From the NCBI RefSeq assembly GCF_025215075.1, contig NZ_JAOBTH010000026.1:186001-250000 (forward strand): a stretch of 64,000 bases of DNA, read 5' to 3'. The notes below the pieces were generated by a model, which was given only the letters and a program-made list of their open reading frames with translations, was not told the origin of the DNA and did no database searches. This stretch comes from Tenacibaculum haliotis. GTDB taxonomy: Bacteria; Bacteroidota; Bacteroidia; Flavobacteriales; Flavobacteriaceae. Of this stretch, positions 1 to 7,776 are shown piece by piece (position 1 is the first letter of the stretch; the number at the start of each line of letters is the position of its first letter). The position numbers were made by a program, and so were the translations under genes.

Positions 1-1
1 T

Positions 2-1039
2 GGGCACACCGCAATACGCGTTAAAGATCCTGCTACGCAACTAGATTTAATATATAATTATGGAATTTTTGATTTTGACAATCCCACTTTTTATGTAGAT
101 TTTACCAAAGGATATATGAAATACAAATTAGCTAAATACCCGTTTTATTTAGCTTTAAAAAGCAGTCAACAAGATAAACGTTGGGTAAAAGAGCAAATTT
201 TAAATTTAACCCAAAATCAGAAGAATCAATTTTTTACTATTTTAGAAACAAATGCACTTCCAAAAAATGCAGGTTATTTATACGATCCTTATTTTGATAA
301 TTGCGCTACCAAACCTCGTGATATTATAAAAAAAGTGTTAGGAGATCATTTAATTTTTAAAGATAGTTTTGTTGCTGAAAATTTATCATTAAGACAATTA
401 ATGAATAAAGAAATTCATCAAAATACTTGGGGAAGTTTAGGTATTAATGTTGCTTTAGGTAGCAGATTAGATAAAATTGCTACTGCAAGCGAATATTTAT
501 ATTTGCCTGATTATGTTTTTGAAGCTTTAAATTATTCCAAAGTTTTAAAAGAAGGAAAAGAAGAGAATTTAGTATCAAAAACAACTATTTTATTAGATTT
601 TGATGAGAAAAAATCAGAAAGTGATGTTGTTAGTCCGTTTTTAATAATTTTACTACTTTCTTTAATTGGCTTATTTATTACTTATAACGATTATAAAAAG
701 AAAAAAAGAACTAAGTGGTTAGATTTTTCTTTGTTTTTTACAACAGGAATCATAGGATTATTAATTGTATACTTATGGTTTTTCACCAACCACTCTACCG
801 CGCCTAATAATTTTAATTTTCTATGGGCGTTTTTTCCAAACTTAATTATTGCTTTCTTTTTGATAAAAAAAACCACACCACAATGGATTGCAAAGTATTG
901 TTTAGTGCTACTCATTTTTTTAGTAATCGCAACTATTATTTGGATTACTAAAACTCAGTTGTTCTCTATTACTATAATTCCGTTATTAATTTTATTGGGA
1001 GTTAGATATTGGTTTTTACAAAAAACTCTGAATCGCTAA
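2..1039 (+). CDS. DUF4105 (Lnb N-terminal periplasmic domain) membrane protein, 5' end outside window
   Basis: The frame is open from base 2 with no start needed, so the gene begins left of the window. The first visible residues are GHTAIRV, followed by a Y-N-Y-G-x-F-D-F-D stretch; an N-C-A-T-x-x-R-D motif follows near base 300. This pairing is typical of the DUF4105/Lnb N-terminal periplasmic family. The conserved His and Cys suggest a hydrolase-like fold, but no reaction is established. After about residue 205 comes a hydrophobic helix (SPFLIILLLSLIGLFI), a Lys/Arg-rich turn and several more membrane helices. The periplasmic domain is therefore followed by a membrane-embedded tail. Its last 24 bases overlap the end of the convergent aroQ. 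Family call good, function unknown. Confidence 0.8.
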   Translation, partial: GHTAIRVKDPATQLDLIYNYGIFDFDNPTFYVDFTKGYMKYKLAKYPFYLALKSSQQDKRWVKEQILNLTQNQKNQFFTILETNALPKNAGYLYDPYFDNCATKPRDIIKKVLGDHLIFKDSFVAENLSLRQLMNKEIHQNTWGSLGINVALGSRLDKIATASEYLYLPDYVFEALNYSKVLKEGKEENLVSKTTILLDFDEKKSESDVVSPFLIILLLSLIGLFITYNDYKKKKRTKWLDFSLFFTTGIIGLLIVYLWFFTNHSTAPNNFNFLWAFFPNLIIAFFLIKKTTPQWIAKYCLVLLIFLVIATIIWITKTQLFSITIIPLLILLGVRYWFLQKTLNR

Positions 1040-1432
1040 CTTATAACTCTGTAAACCAAAACCAGTAATTACTCCTTTTGCATTGGGCGCAATATAGCTT
1101 ACATGACGAAAATTTTCGCGAGAATGCACGTTTGAAATGTGTACTTCTACAACCGGAGTTTCAATACCTTTTACAGCATCTGCAATACCAATTGAGGTAT
1201 GTGTATAAGCGGCTGCATTTAAAATAACACCATCATATTCAAAACCAACTTCGTGAAGTTTATCTATTATTTCGCCTTCTATGTTAGATTGATAATAACT
1301 TAACGCTACTACTTTATATTCTTTTTTTAAGGTTTTAAAAAAATCTTCAAAAGAATTAGCTCCATATATTTCTGGCTCACGTTTTCCTAATAAATTTAAG
1401 TTTGGTCCGTTGATTATAATTAGTTTTTTCAT
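1016..1432 (-). CDS. aroQ: 3-dehydroquinate dehydratase, type II
   Basis: Converts 3-dehydroquinate to 3-dehydroshikimate in the cytoplasmic shikimate pathway. The 138-residue length fits the small dodecameric type II enzyme. Visible motifs are the N-terminal INGPNLNLLGKREPEIYG with the catalytic Tyr and flexible-loop Arg, the NAAAYTHTS segment that binds substrate, VEVHISNVHSRE with the catalytic His, and a C-terminal GVITGFGLQSY. It is read leftward and its 3' end overlaps the DUF4105 gene by 24 bases in a convergent arrangement. The ATG at 1432 starts directly with the conserved beta strand MKKLIIINGPN, so this start is secure. Nearby xerD is a frequent neighbour of aroQ in Flavobacteriaceae. 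Confidence 0.96.
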   Translation of the reverse strand: MKKLIIINGPNLNLLGKREPEIYGANSFEDFFKTLKKEYKVVALSYYQSNIEGEIIDKLHEVGFEYDGVILNAAAYTHTSIGIADAVKGIETPVVEVHISNVHSRENFRHVSYIAPNAKGVITGFGLQSYKLAIQSFL

Positions 1433-1480
1433 TGCATCTTTTTTCAGAAAAGTAAAAGTAAGTTTTTAATTTTTAAGCAT

Positions 1481-1513
1481 AAAAAAGGAAGCAATTTCTT
1501 GCTTCCTTTTTTA
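1481..1513 (-). terminator. Intrinsic terminator after first outer-membrane barrel gene
   Basis: A GGAAGCAA stem and its complement TTGCTTCC surround a 3-5 base loop, flanked by A6 on one side and T6 on the other. It lies 20 bases past the stop of the gene at 1533-2123 and would work on either strand. Confidence 0.85.
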
Positions 1514-1532
1514 ACATTAAAGAATGTTATAA

Positions 1533-2123
1533 TTAAAACTTGTAAGTTAATCCGAATTGGATAGCAGAGAAATCTAAGTTTAAACCAAAAGAATTAACAG
1601 ATTCAGCTCCATCAACATCAACTTTAGAACTAGCATAAGATAAAGCTCCAACTGAAGCTCTTAATGCGATAGATTCAGAAACGAAGTAGTTAATTCCTGG
1701 TGCAATAGCAATACCAAAAGTATTTACATCATTTCCTTTAACACCACCAACTTCATATCCAGTATTAACATAAGAAAACCCAGCTCCTACAACAAAAGAA
1801 AAATCGCTTTCAGGTGTAAAAAAGTAGTTAGCTCCTAAAGTAGCCCCAAAAGAGTTTGTATCACCGATAATTCCACCAGGTAAAGCAACATTATTACCAC
1901 CACCAATAACTAAACCTAATTCTAAAGCAATATTTTCAGATACGAAATACCCTACAGATGGAGAAACAGTATAATTACTTACATCTCCTGTAGCACTATT
2001 GTAACCTACTGTACCAGATATATAAACATCTTCTTTAGCAAAACCTCCTTTTGCTTTTTCTTCTTGTGCGTTAGCTGTAAATCCTGCAGCAACCATTGCA
2101 ATTACTAATAATACTTTTTTCAT
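1533..2123 (-). CDS. Outer-membrane beta-barrel protein (first of tandem pair)
   Basis: A secreted 196-residue protein. The signal peptide is MKKVLLVIAMVAAGFTANAQ, with cleavage expected after NAQ. The mature part is a run of alternating amphipathic strands (SGTVGYNSATGDVSNY, SPSVGYFVSENIALELGL, FGATLGANYFF and so on) and ends in aromatic Phe (FGLTYKF), the classic outer-membrane barrel C-terminus. This matches small OmpA/OmpW-like or OMP_b-brl porin-family proteins of Bacteroidota. The specific role is unknown. It shares its signal peptide, leader and promoter architecture with the next gene, so the two look like duplicated expression units. An efficient terminator follows. Confidence 0.85.
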   Translation of the reverse strand: MKKVLLVIAMVAAGFTANAQEEKAKGGFAKEDVYISGTVGYNSATGDVSNYTVSPSVGYFVSENIALELGLVIGGGNNVALPGGIIGDTNSFGATLGANYFFTPESDFSFVVGAGFSYVNTGYEVGGVKGNDVNTFGIAIAPGINYFVSESIALRASVGALSYASSKVDVDGAESVNSFGLNLDFSAIQFGLTYKF

Positions 2124-2157
2124 AATTTAAATTTTAATATTTATTAATTTTCGAGGG

Positions 2158-2187
2158 CAAAAATATCTCTTTTTTTAATATGTACAA
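2158..2187 (-). promoter_or_regulatory. Promoter of first outer-membrane barrel gene
   Basis: On the minus strand TTG (2187-2185) is followed by 19 bases and then TATTTTTG (2165-2158), an exact match to the Bacteroidota -33/-7 pattern. It leaves an AT-rich leader of about 30 bases before the ATG at 2123. Confidence 0.75.
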
Positions 2188-2323
2188 TTTTTTTAACACA
2201 AAAAATCAATAAAAAAAACCACCTTTTTTATAACTCTTTCAATATCTTAATTTTACAAAAAAAATAGTATCAAGAAAATATTAAGTAGCCTAGCTGCAAC
2301 CGTTTTTTTTAATTATTAAGCAT

Positions 2324-2357
2324 AAAAAAAAGGGAAGCAATTATGCTTCCCTTTTTA
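2324..2357 (-). terminator. Intrinsic terminator after second outer-membrane barrel gene
   Basis: The stem AGGGAAGCA pairs with TGCTTCCCT and is followed on the minus strand by a run of eight T. It lies about 20 bases beyond the stop of the gene at 2378-2962 and has nearly the same stem as the terminator at 1481. Confidence 0.85.
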
Positions 2358-2377
2358 GTAATTAGTTTACTTACCTC

Positions 2378-2962
2378 TTAGAAATTATATCCAACAGATA
2401 CTTGAAAAACTCCATTTTTACCTGTAGAGTCCTCTATATCAGAAATTTTAGATAAACCTAAGTTATAACGAGCAGAAAAATTTAAACCACTTTCTAACTT
2501 ATAACCAGCACCAAAGTTTAATCCAAAATCAACACTTTTCATTTTATAATCATCTTTAATATCTTCTTCAACTGACTCACCACCTACTTCAGCTTTCATT
2601 TTTGCAGACATTAAAAAACCAATTTGAGGCCCTAACTCCAAGCTAAACCCCTCAGCGACATAATACTTAGCCATAACAGGAACATTTAAATAATCTAATG
2701 CCATAGTTACATCAATGCCTTCCATTTTTGTTTTCGCTCCTTGAGCAGAATATACTAATTCTGGTTGAACAGAAAATTTATCAGAAATTTCAATTTCTGC
2801 AACAGCTCCAATATGAAATGAAGTTCTAGCATCGTTATCATCAATACCATCTCCAGATACGTTAGCAATGTTTAAACCTGCTTTTGCTCCAAAAGTTACT
2901 TCTTGTGCATTTACAGTAAATCCTGCAGCAACGATAGCAATTGTCAATAATACTTTTTTCAT
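2378..2962 (-). CDS. Porin-family outer-membrane beta-barrel protein (second of tandem pair)
   Basis: A 194-residue secreted protein with the signal peptide MKKVLLTIAIVAAGFTVNAQ, nearly identical to the neighbour. The mature sequence starts VTFGAKAGLNIANVSG, the usual opening of the PorT-like/OMP_b-brl_2 family. It continues with HIGAVAEIEISDKFSVQPELVYSAQG and repeated amphipathic strands, and ends VSVGYNF with a terminal Phe. The family members are eight-stranded barrels of mostly unknown role. PorT itself belongs to gliding/type IX secretion, but nothing here says this one does. The mature parts of the two tandem genes are clearly different, while the signal peptides and leaders are almost the same. 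Confidence 0.87.
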   Translation of the reverse strand: MKKVLLTIAIVAAGFTVNAQEVTFGAKAGLNIANVSGDGIDDNDARTSFHIGAVAEIEISDKFSVQPELVYSAQGAKTKMEGIDVTMALDYLNVPVMAKYYVAEGFSLELGPQIGFLMSAKMKAEVGGESVEEDIKDDYKMKSVDFGLNFGAGYKLESGLNFSARYNLGLSKISDIEDSTGKNGVFQVSVGYNF

Positions 2963-2996
2963 AATTTAAATTTTAATATTTATTAATTTTGTTTAG

Positions 2997-3026
2997 TAAA
3001 AGTATCTCTTTTTTTAATATGCACAA
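2997..3026 (-). promoter_or_regulatory. Promoter of second outer-membrane barrel gene
   Basis: On the minus strand TTG (3026-3024), a 19-base spacer and TACTTTTA (3004-2997) parallel the promoter at 2158-2187. The spacer and the roughly 30-base leader are almost identical. The last base of the -7 element departs from TAnnTTTG, so this copy may be weaker. Confidence 0.65.
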
Positions 3027-3188
3027 ATTTTTTAACTAAAAAATTCTTAAAAAAAAGAATACTTCCTAATTATTTTAGAATCAACAAGCTGAAAGTAAAA
3101 TACGTCTGCATAATATAAATTAAAAATTATCAGCTAAATATATTAGTTCTAACTTTGGCTTTATAAAAATTAATCACACTTACTGTTA

Positions 3189-4106
3189 ATGAACTGGCAA
3201 CAAGCAACATCAGATTATACAAACTATTTAAAAATAGAAAGAGGCCTCTCTAAAAACTCTATTGATAGTTATACTAGAGACATTAAAAAGCTTGTTTCGT
3301 TTCTTGATACACAAAAAAACAGTCATCTTCCTATAAGTATTACTACCATAACTGTTCAGCAATTTATATACGAAGCTAGTAAAAGTATAAACCCCAGAAG
3401 TCAGGCACGTTTAATTTCGGGATTGCGAAGTTTTTTTGATTATTTAATTTTTGAAGATTATAGGAAAGACAATCCTACCGATTTAATTGAAAGTCCGAAT
3501 ATTACGCGTAAACTCCCCGATACGTTAGAAAAAGAAGAAGTTGACGCTTTAATTGCCGCGATCGATTTAAGTCATCCGCAGGGCGAAAGAAATAAAACCA
3601 TTATTGAAACCATTTTTAGCTGTGGTTTGCGTGTAAGCGAATTAATTAACTTACAATTATCTGATTTATTTTTTGATGACGGCTACATCCGAATTTTAGG
3701 AAAAGGGAATAAATTCCGTTTTGTACCCATACATCATACTACCATAAAACGTTTAAATTTTTATATTGATGATATCCGTTCTAAAATTAATCCGAAGAAA
3801 GAAGAAGAGGATATTGTTTTTTTAAACCGACGTGGCAAACGATTAACCCGCCAAATGATTTTTATTATATTAAAAGAATTGGCTATAAAAACAAATTTAA
3901 AGAAAAGTATTGGTCCACATACTTTACGCCACTCTTTTGCTACCTACTTATTAAAACATGGTGCCGACTTACGAGTTATACAACAACTATTAGGGCATGA
4001 AAGTATTACAACCACCGAAATTTATGTGCATTTAGATACTAGTTTTTTAAAGGAAGTTGTGGAATTGCATCACCCAAGAAGTGACATTAATATAAATGAT
4101 AAATAA
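3189..4106 (+). CDS. xerD: Site-specific tyrosine recombinase XerD
   Basis: A 305-residue tyrosine recombinase that resolves chromosome dimers at dif together with XerC. The N-terminal SAM-like core-binding domain (residues 1-90, YTNYLKIERGLSKNSIDSY) is followed by the catalytic domain. The catalytic set is visible: Arg in CGLRVSEL near 147, H-x-L-R in HTLRHSFATYLL near 244-247, His in LLGHES near 270, and the nucleophile Tyr in EIYVH near 278. The length and the absence of adjacent att-like repeats or excisionase genes point to the housekeeping enzyme, not a mobile-element integrase. Its position close to aroQ is common in flavobacteria. Confidence 0.93.
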   Translation: MNWQQATSDYTNYLKIERGLSKNSIDSYTRDIKKLVSFLDTQKNSHLPISITTITVQQFIYEASKSINPRSQARLISGLRSFFDYLIFEDYRKDNPTDLIESPNITRKLPDTLEKEEVDALIAAIDLSHPQGERNKTIIETIFSCGLRVSELINLQLSDLFFDDGYIRILGKGNKFRFVPIHHTTIKRLNFYIDDIRSKINPKKEEEDIVFLNRRGKRLTRQMIFIILKELAIKTNLKKSIGPHTLRHSFATYLLKHGADLRVIQQLLGHESITTTEIYVHLDTSFLKEVVELHHPRSDININDK

Positions 4107-4169
4107 AGAGAATTATTTATTGCATTCATCTAATAAATTCTATACGTATCAGGAATACCTAAAAATAAT

Positions 4170-4201
4170 TATGCCCTTTATTTAAAAAAATAAAGGGCAT
4201 A
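4170..4201. terminator. Hairpin between xerD and the SRP RNA
   Basis: TATGCCCTTTA pairs with TAAAGGGCATA across an A/T-rich loop. It lies between the convergent xerD and SRP RNA. On the minus strand it follows the T7 tract of the SRP RNA and is followed by an ATTATTTTT tract, so it probably backs up termination there. Confidence 0.6.
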
Positions 4202-4207
4202 AAAAAA

Positions 4208-4301
4208 GGCAAGCTACCTACATCACACTGCTACAACCTAATACCCTTGCTGCGTTCCCGCCCTGGGGGATTCAAAGGGAGCTAGTTGTGTAGGACTTGC
4301 C
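4208..4301 (-). ncRNA. ffs: Small bacterial signal recognition particle RNA (4.5S RNA)
   Basis: On the minus strand the transcript starts GGCAAGTCC and ends GCTTGCC; these ends pair into a long rod. The centre carries CCCAGGGCGGGAACGCAGC, the conserved SRP domain IV with a GGAA-type tetraloop, the asymmetric loop and AGCA. This is the Ffh-binding element of bacterial small SRP RNA. The terminal stem is followed directly by T7 (4207-4201), giving a built-in terminator. Length is about 94 nt. A well-matched promoter sits immediately upstream. The RNA targets membrane and secreted proteins co-translationally with Ffh and FtsY, neither of which is in this window. Confidence 0.92.
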
Positions 4302-4305
4302 GCTG

Positions 4306-4335
4306 CAAATCTACAGCCTTTTTTGATAAAAACAA
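4306..4335 (-). promoter_or_regulatory. Promoter of the SRP RNA
   Basis: On the minus strand TTG (4335-4333), exactly 19 bases and TAGATTTG (4313-4306) match the Bacteroidota consensus. The -7 box ends about five bases before the predicted first SRP RNA base at 4301. Confidence 0.85.
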
Positions 4336-4476
4336 TGAAAAAAAAACGCTTTTTTTTGTAACATTTTTAACTATTTGAATACTAATACATTGTTGAGAAT
4401 CTTTTTTTTTACACAACTCGATTCGAAAACAAAATAATATATTTGTTAAACTAACTAAAAAATCAATTACACAAAC

Positions 4477-4998
4477 ATGGAAAATCAAGCTAACAGTAAA
4501 AACATTATTTTAAATTACGGATTATACTTAGGTTTAATCGGAATATTTATTCACTTAGTATTTTATGCTACAGGTAACTTAATTTCATTAGGTTGGTTAA
4601 CTGGTATTTTAGGTTTTGCAGCCATGATTACTTTAATTGTTTTAGGTATTAAAAAATTTAAAGCAGATAATGGCGGTTTTTTAAGTTTCGGACAAGCTTT
4701 AAAAGTTGGTGTAGGGATTGCTGTATTTAGTGCTGTTATTAGTGCTGTTTATACTTTAATTTTTACAAGTTTTATAGAACCTGATTTTCAAGCTCAAATG
4801 ATGGAAGTACAAAAACAAGCTTGGATGGATTCTGGTATGAACGACGAACAAATAGAAGCTTCTGAATCAATGGCTAAAAAGTTTGGAGGTCCTGCTATTA
4901 CTATTCCTGTATCAATTGTAGTTTCTGCATTCTTTGGTTTTATATTTTCTGCAATTAGTGGTGCAATCATGAAAAATAATGAAGAAGAACAATATTAA
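4477..4998 (+). CDS. DUF4199 domain-containing membrane protein
   Basis: A 173-residue integral membrane protein with four predicted helices: two N-terminal (LNYGLYLGLIGIFIHLVFYA and GWLTGILGFAAMITLIVLGI), one around GQALKVGVGIAVFSAVISAVYTL, and one at the C-terminus (IPVSIVVSAFFGFIFSAISGAI). GGFLSFGQALKVG and the acidic loop with QMMEVQKQAWMDSGMNDEQIE are characteristic of DUF4199. Family members are common in Bacteroidota and have no assigned function. It is followed by a stem-loop and then a GT2 gene, the usual flavobacterial neighbour. Confidence 0.88.
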   Translation: MENQANSKNIILNYGLYLGLIGIFIHLVFYATGNLISLGWLTGILGFAAMITLIVLGIKKFKADNGGFLSFGQALKVGVGIAVFSAVISAVYTLIFTSFIEPDFQAQMMEVQKQAWMDSGMNDEQIEASESMAKKFGGPAITIPVSIVVSAFFGFIFSAISGAIMKNNEEEQY

Positions 4999-5007
4999 GA
5001 ATACTTT

Positions 5008-5058
5008 AAAAAGGTAAAGCTATAAAGTTTACGAAAGACTTTGTAACTTTACCTTTTT
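5008..5058 (+). terminator. Long bipartite stem-loop, likely terminator
   Basis: AAAAAGGTAAAG (5008-5019) pairs with CTTTACCTTTTT (5047-5058). Inside it TATAAAGT pairs with ACTTTGTA. The T-rich 3' arm gives a rho-independent form at the end of the DUF4199 gene. The distal arm also contains TAACTTTA, a possible -7 element for the next gene. Confidence 0.65.
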
Positions 5059-5077
5059 AATTCTCTTACCAAATATT

Positions 5078-6034
5078 ATGGATATATCGGTAGTAATACC
5101 ACTTCTTAACGAAGAAGAATCTTTACAAGAATTACACGATTGGATTGCAAAAGTTATGCAATCCAATACTTATTTATATGAAATTATTTTTATTGATGAT
5201 GGTAGTACCGATACTTCTTGGCAAGTAATTGAACAATTATCTGTAAAAAACAACTCGGTAAAAGGAATTCGTTTTCAACGTAACTACGGTAAATCGCAAG
5301 CTTTAGACGCTGGTTTTGGTTTAGCCGAAGGGAATGTTGTTATTACTATGGATGCTGATTTACAAGACAGCCCTGATGAAATTCCTGAATTGTATGATTT
5401 AATTATTGCCAAAAATTTCGATTTAATTTCTGGCTGGAAAAAGAAACGTTACGACAATGTGGTAACCAAAAACATACCATCAAAATTATTTAATTGGGCA
5501 GCTCGTAAAACATCTGGACTAGAATTAAATGATTTTAACTGCGGATTAAAAGCCTATAAAAAAGAAGTTATAAAAACAGTAAAAGTAAGTGGTGAAATGC
5601 ACCGTTACATTCCTGTTTTAGCAAAAAACGAAGGTTTTAATAATATTGGCGAAAAAGTAGTACAACATCAAGCACGAAAATACGGCGTTACTAAATTTGG
5701 AATGGATCGTTTCATAAACGGATTTTTAGATTTAATCACCATCTCATTTTTATCGAAATTCGGAAAACGACCAATGCACTTTTTTGGTCTTTGGGGAAGC
5801 TTAATGTTTATATTCGGCTTTTTTAGTGCTTTTTTTATCGGAGTAATGAAAATATACCGCTTATCAACAGGTATAAAAACAATTTTAGTTACCAACAATC
5901 CTTGGTTTTATATTGCTTTAACTTCTATGGTTTTAGGAACCTTATTATTCTTAGCAGGCTTTTTAGGGGAGTTAATTATTAAAAGTAATCCGCAACAAAA
6001 GCATTACACCATTAAAGAAAAAATAAATTTTTAA
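5078..6034 (+). CDS. Family 2 glycosyltransferase with C-terminal membrane anchor (DPM1/GtrB-like)
   Basis: A 318-residue protein. The N-terminal GT-A domain opens DISVVIPLLNEEESLQELHDWI. The nucleotide-binding IDDGSTDTSW lies near residue 45 and the metal-binding DADLQDSP near 91. The C-terminus has two membrane helices (FGLWGSLMFIFGFFSAFFIGVM and FYIALTSMVLGTLLFLAGFLGELI). This architecture belongs to polyprenyl-phosphate sugar transferases of the dolichol-phosphate mannose synthase/GtrB/ArnC type, which load a sugar onto undecaprenyl phosphate at the inner membrane. Sugar specificity cannot be read from the sequence. It precedes a phosphohexomutase, a possible supplier of sugar phosphate. 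Confidence 0.88.
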   Translation: MDISVVIPLLNEEESLQELHDWIAKVMQSNTYLYEIIFIDDGSTDTSWQVIEQLSVKNNSVKGIRFQRNYGKSQALDAGFGLAEGNVVITMDADLQDSPDEIPELYDLIIAKNFDLISGWKKKRYDNVVTKNIPSKLFNWAARKTSGLELNDFNCGLKAYKKEVIKTVKVSGEMHRYIPVLAKNEGFNNIGEKVVQHQARKYGVTKFGMDRFINGFLDLITISFLSKFGKRPMHFFGLWGSLMFIFGFFSAFFIGVMKIYRLSTGIKTILVTNNPWFYIALTSMVLGTLLFLAGFLGELIIKSNPQQKHYTIKEKINF

Positions 6035-6040
6035 AACGCG

Positions 6041-6048
6041 TATCTTTG
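6041..6048 (+). promoter_or_regulatory. -7 element upstream of the phosphohexomutase
   Basis: TATCTTTG is an exact TAnnTTTG match 18 bases before the ATG at 6067. No clear TTG lies 17-20 bases upstream, so only the -7 element is supported. Confidence 0.55.
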
Positions 6049-6066
6049 TACGTTTTAATTTAACAT

Positions 6067-7776
6067 ATGCAAGAGATTTTAAACAAAGCAAAATTATGGT
6101 TATCTGATACGTTCGATTCAGAAACTAGAAAAGAAATTCAACAACTAATCGATACTAATTCTAATGATTTAGCAGATCGTTTTTATAAAAATTTAGAATT
6201 CGGCACAGGCGGAATGCGCGGAATTGTTGGCGCAGGAGTTAACCGAATAAACAAATATACCTTAGGTAAAGCAACACAAGGATTAAGTAATTACTTACAT
6301 CAAACGTATCCTAATAAAGAGATAAAAGTAGCTATTGGCTACGATTGTCGCCACGATAGTAAATGGCTATCAAAAGTAGTTGCTGATGTATTTTCGGCAA
6401 ATAATATTAAGGTATTTCTTTTTGAAGACTTACGCCCTACTCCCGAATTATCATTTGCGGTAAATCATTTAGGTTGCGATGTTGGTATTGTATTAACAGC
6501 ATCTCATAATCCGCCAGAATATAACGGTTATAAAGTATATTGGTCTGACGGAGGACAAATTGTACCGCCACAAGACACAGGTATTATTGATGAAGTAAAT
6601 TCATTAGCTTATACTGATGTTAATTTTAACGCCAATGAAGATTTAATTTCAACTATCGGTAATGAAGTTGATGAAGCTTTTTGGCAAGCATCAATTAAAA
6701 ACGGGACCTTTGATGTAAAAGGACGTGAAGATTTAAAAATTGTTTTCACCAATTTACATGGAACGGCGATTAAGTTAATTCCTGAAGTTTTAAAACGTGC
6801 CGGTTATACACAAGTTCATATAGTTAAAGAACAAGCAGAACCTAACGGAAGTTTCCCTACGGTAAAATCACCAAACCCTGAAGAGCCTGAAGCTTTAAAA
6901 ATGGCTGTTGATTTAGCAAATGAAGTTGATGCCGATATTGTTTTAGGAACCGATCCTGATTCTGATAGAATTGGTATTGCTGTGCGTGATTTAGATGGAA
7001 ACATGAAATTATTAAACGGAAATCAGACCATGAGTATGATGACCGATTTTTTAATTAATGATTGGAAAAATAAAGGCAAATTAAACGGAAAACAATTTGT
7101 AGGTTCTACGATCGTTTCTACCAATTTAGTAAACGAAATTACTGCTTCTTACGATGTTGAAACCAAAGTTGGTTTAACTGGTTTTAAGTGGATTGCTAAA
7201 ATGATTAAAGATTACCCTGAGTTAGATTTTATTGGTGGTGGTGAAGAAAGTTTTGGTTATATGGTTGGTGATTTTGTTCGCGATAAAGATGCAGTTACCT
7301 CTGCCCTATTGGCTTGTGAAATAGCCTCAAATGCAAAAGCAAATAATAGTTCTTTTTATGAAGAATTGTTGGCGTTATATACACGTCATCATTTTTATAA
7401 AGAACACTTAATTGCTATTGTTAAAAAAGGAATGGATGGTGCGCAACAAATCAAACAAATGATGGTTGATTTACGTAAGAATCCGTTTACTGAAATAGAC
7501 AATGCTAAAGTGGAGTTTTTATACGATTATGAATCATCTATAAAAAAGAATTTAATTACAGGTGAAGAAACAGTTATGGATATTCCGAAATCTAACGTGT
7601 TGATTTATCAAACTACAGATGGCACAAAAATAGCTGCTCGCCCTAGTGGAACAGAACCTAAAATTAAGTTTTATTTTAGTGTAAAATCAAAATTAGATAC
7701 GTTAGAAAATGCTGTAGCTATTGAAAAAACACTAGATGTAAAAATTCAACGAATTATAAAAGAATTAAATTTATAA
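6067..7776 (+). CDS. Phosphoglucomutase/phosphomannomutase family enzyme
   Basis: A 569-residue alpha-D-phosphohexomutase that interconverts hexose 1- and 6-phosphates. All four family landmarks are present. The phosphoserine loop is TASHNPPEYNGYKVYW, near residue 145. The metal-binding GTDPDSDRIGIAV follows near 297. The sugar-binding GGGEESFGYMVGDFVRDKDA is near 394, and the phosphate-binding RPSGTEPKIKFYF is near 517. Length and N-terminus (FGTGGMRGIVGAGVNRIN) match the long PgcA-like group of Bacteroidota. Its product can feed nucleotide-sugar synthesis. The next gene starts directly after its stop codon, suggesting cotranslation. Confidence 0.92.
   Translation: MQEILNKAKLWLSDTFDSETRKEIQQLIDTNSNDLADRFYKNLEFGTGGMRGIVGAGVNRINKYTLGKATQGLSNYLHQTYPNKEIKVAIGYDCRHDSKWLSKVVADVFSANNIKVFLFEDLRPTPELSFAVNHLGCDVGIVLTASHNPPEYNGYKVYWSDGGQIVPPQDTGIIDEVNSLAYTDVNFNANEDLISTIGNEVDEAFWQASIKNGTFDVKGREDLKIVFTNLHGTAIKLIPEVLKRAGYTQVHIVKEQAEPNGSFPTVKSPNPEEPEALKMAVDLANEVDADIVLGTDPDSDRIGIAVRDLDGNMKLLNGNQTMSMMTDFLINDWKNKGKLNGKQFVGSTIVSTNLVNEITASYDVETKVGLTGFKWIAKMIKDYPELDFIGGGEESFGYMVGDFVRDKDAVTSALLACEIASNAKANNSSFYEELLALYTRHHFYKEHLIAIVKKGMDGAQQIKQMMVDLRKNPFTEIDNAKVEFLYDYESSIKKNLITGEETVMDIPKSNVLIYQTTDGTKIAARPSGTEPKIKFYFSVKSKLDTLENAVAIEKTLDVKIQRIIKELNL

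Noticed and set aside
3189..4106. Tyrosine recombinase as integrase of a mobile island
   Set aside because: Length, motif set and location by aroQ fit chromosomal XerD. No att-like direct repeats, tRNA or phage/ICE genes flank it.
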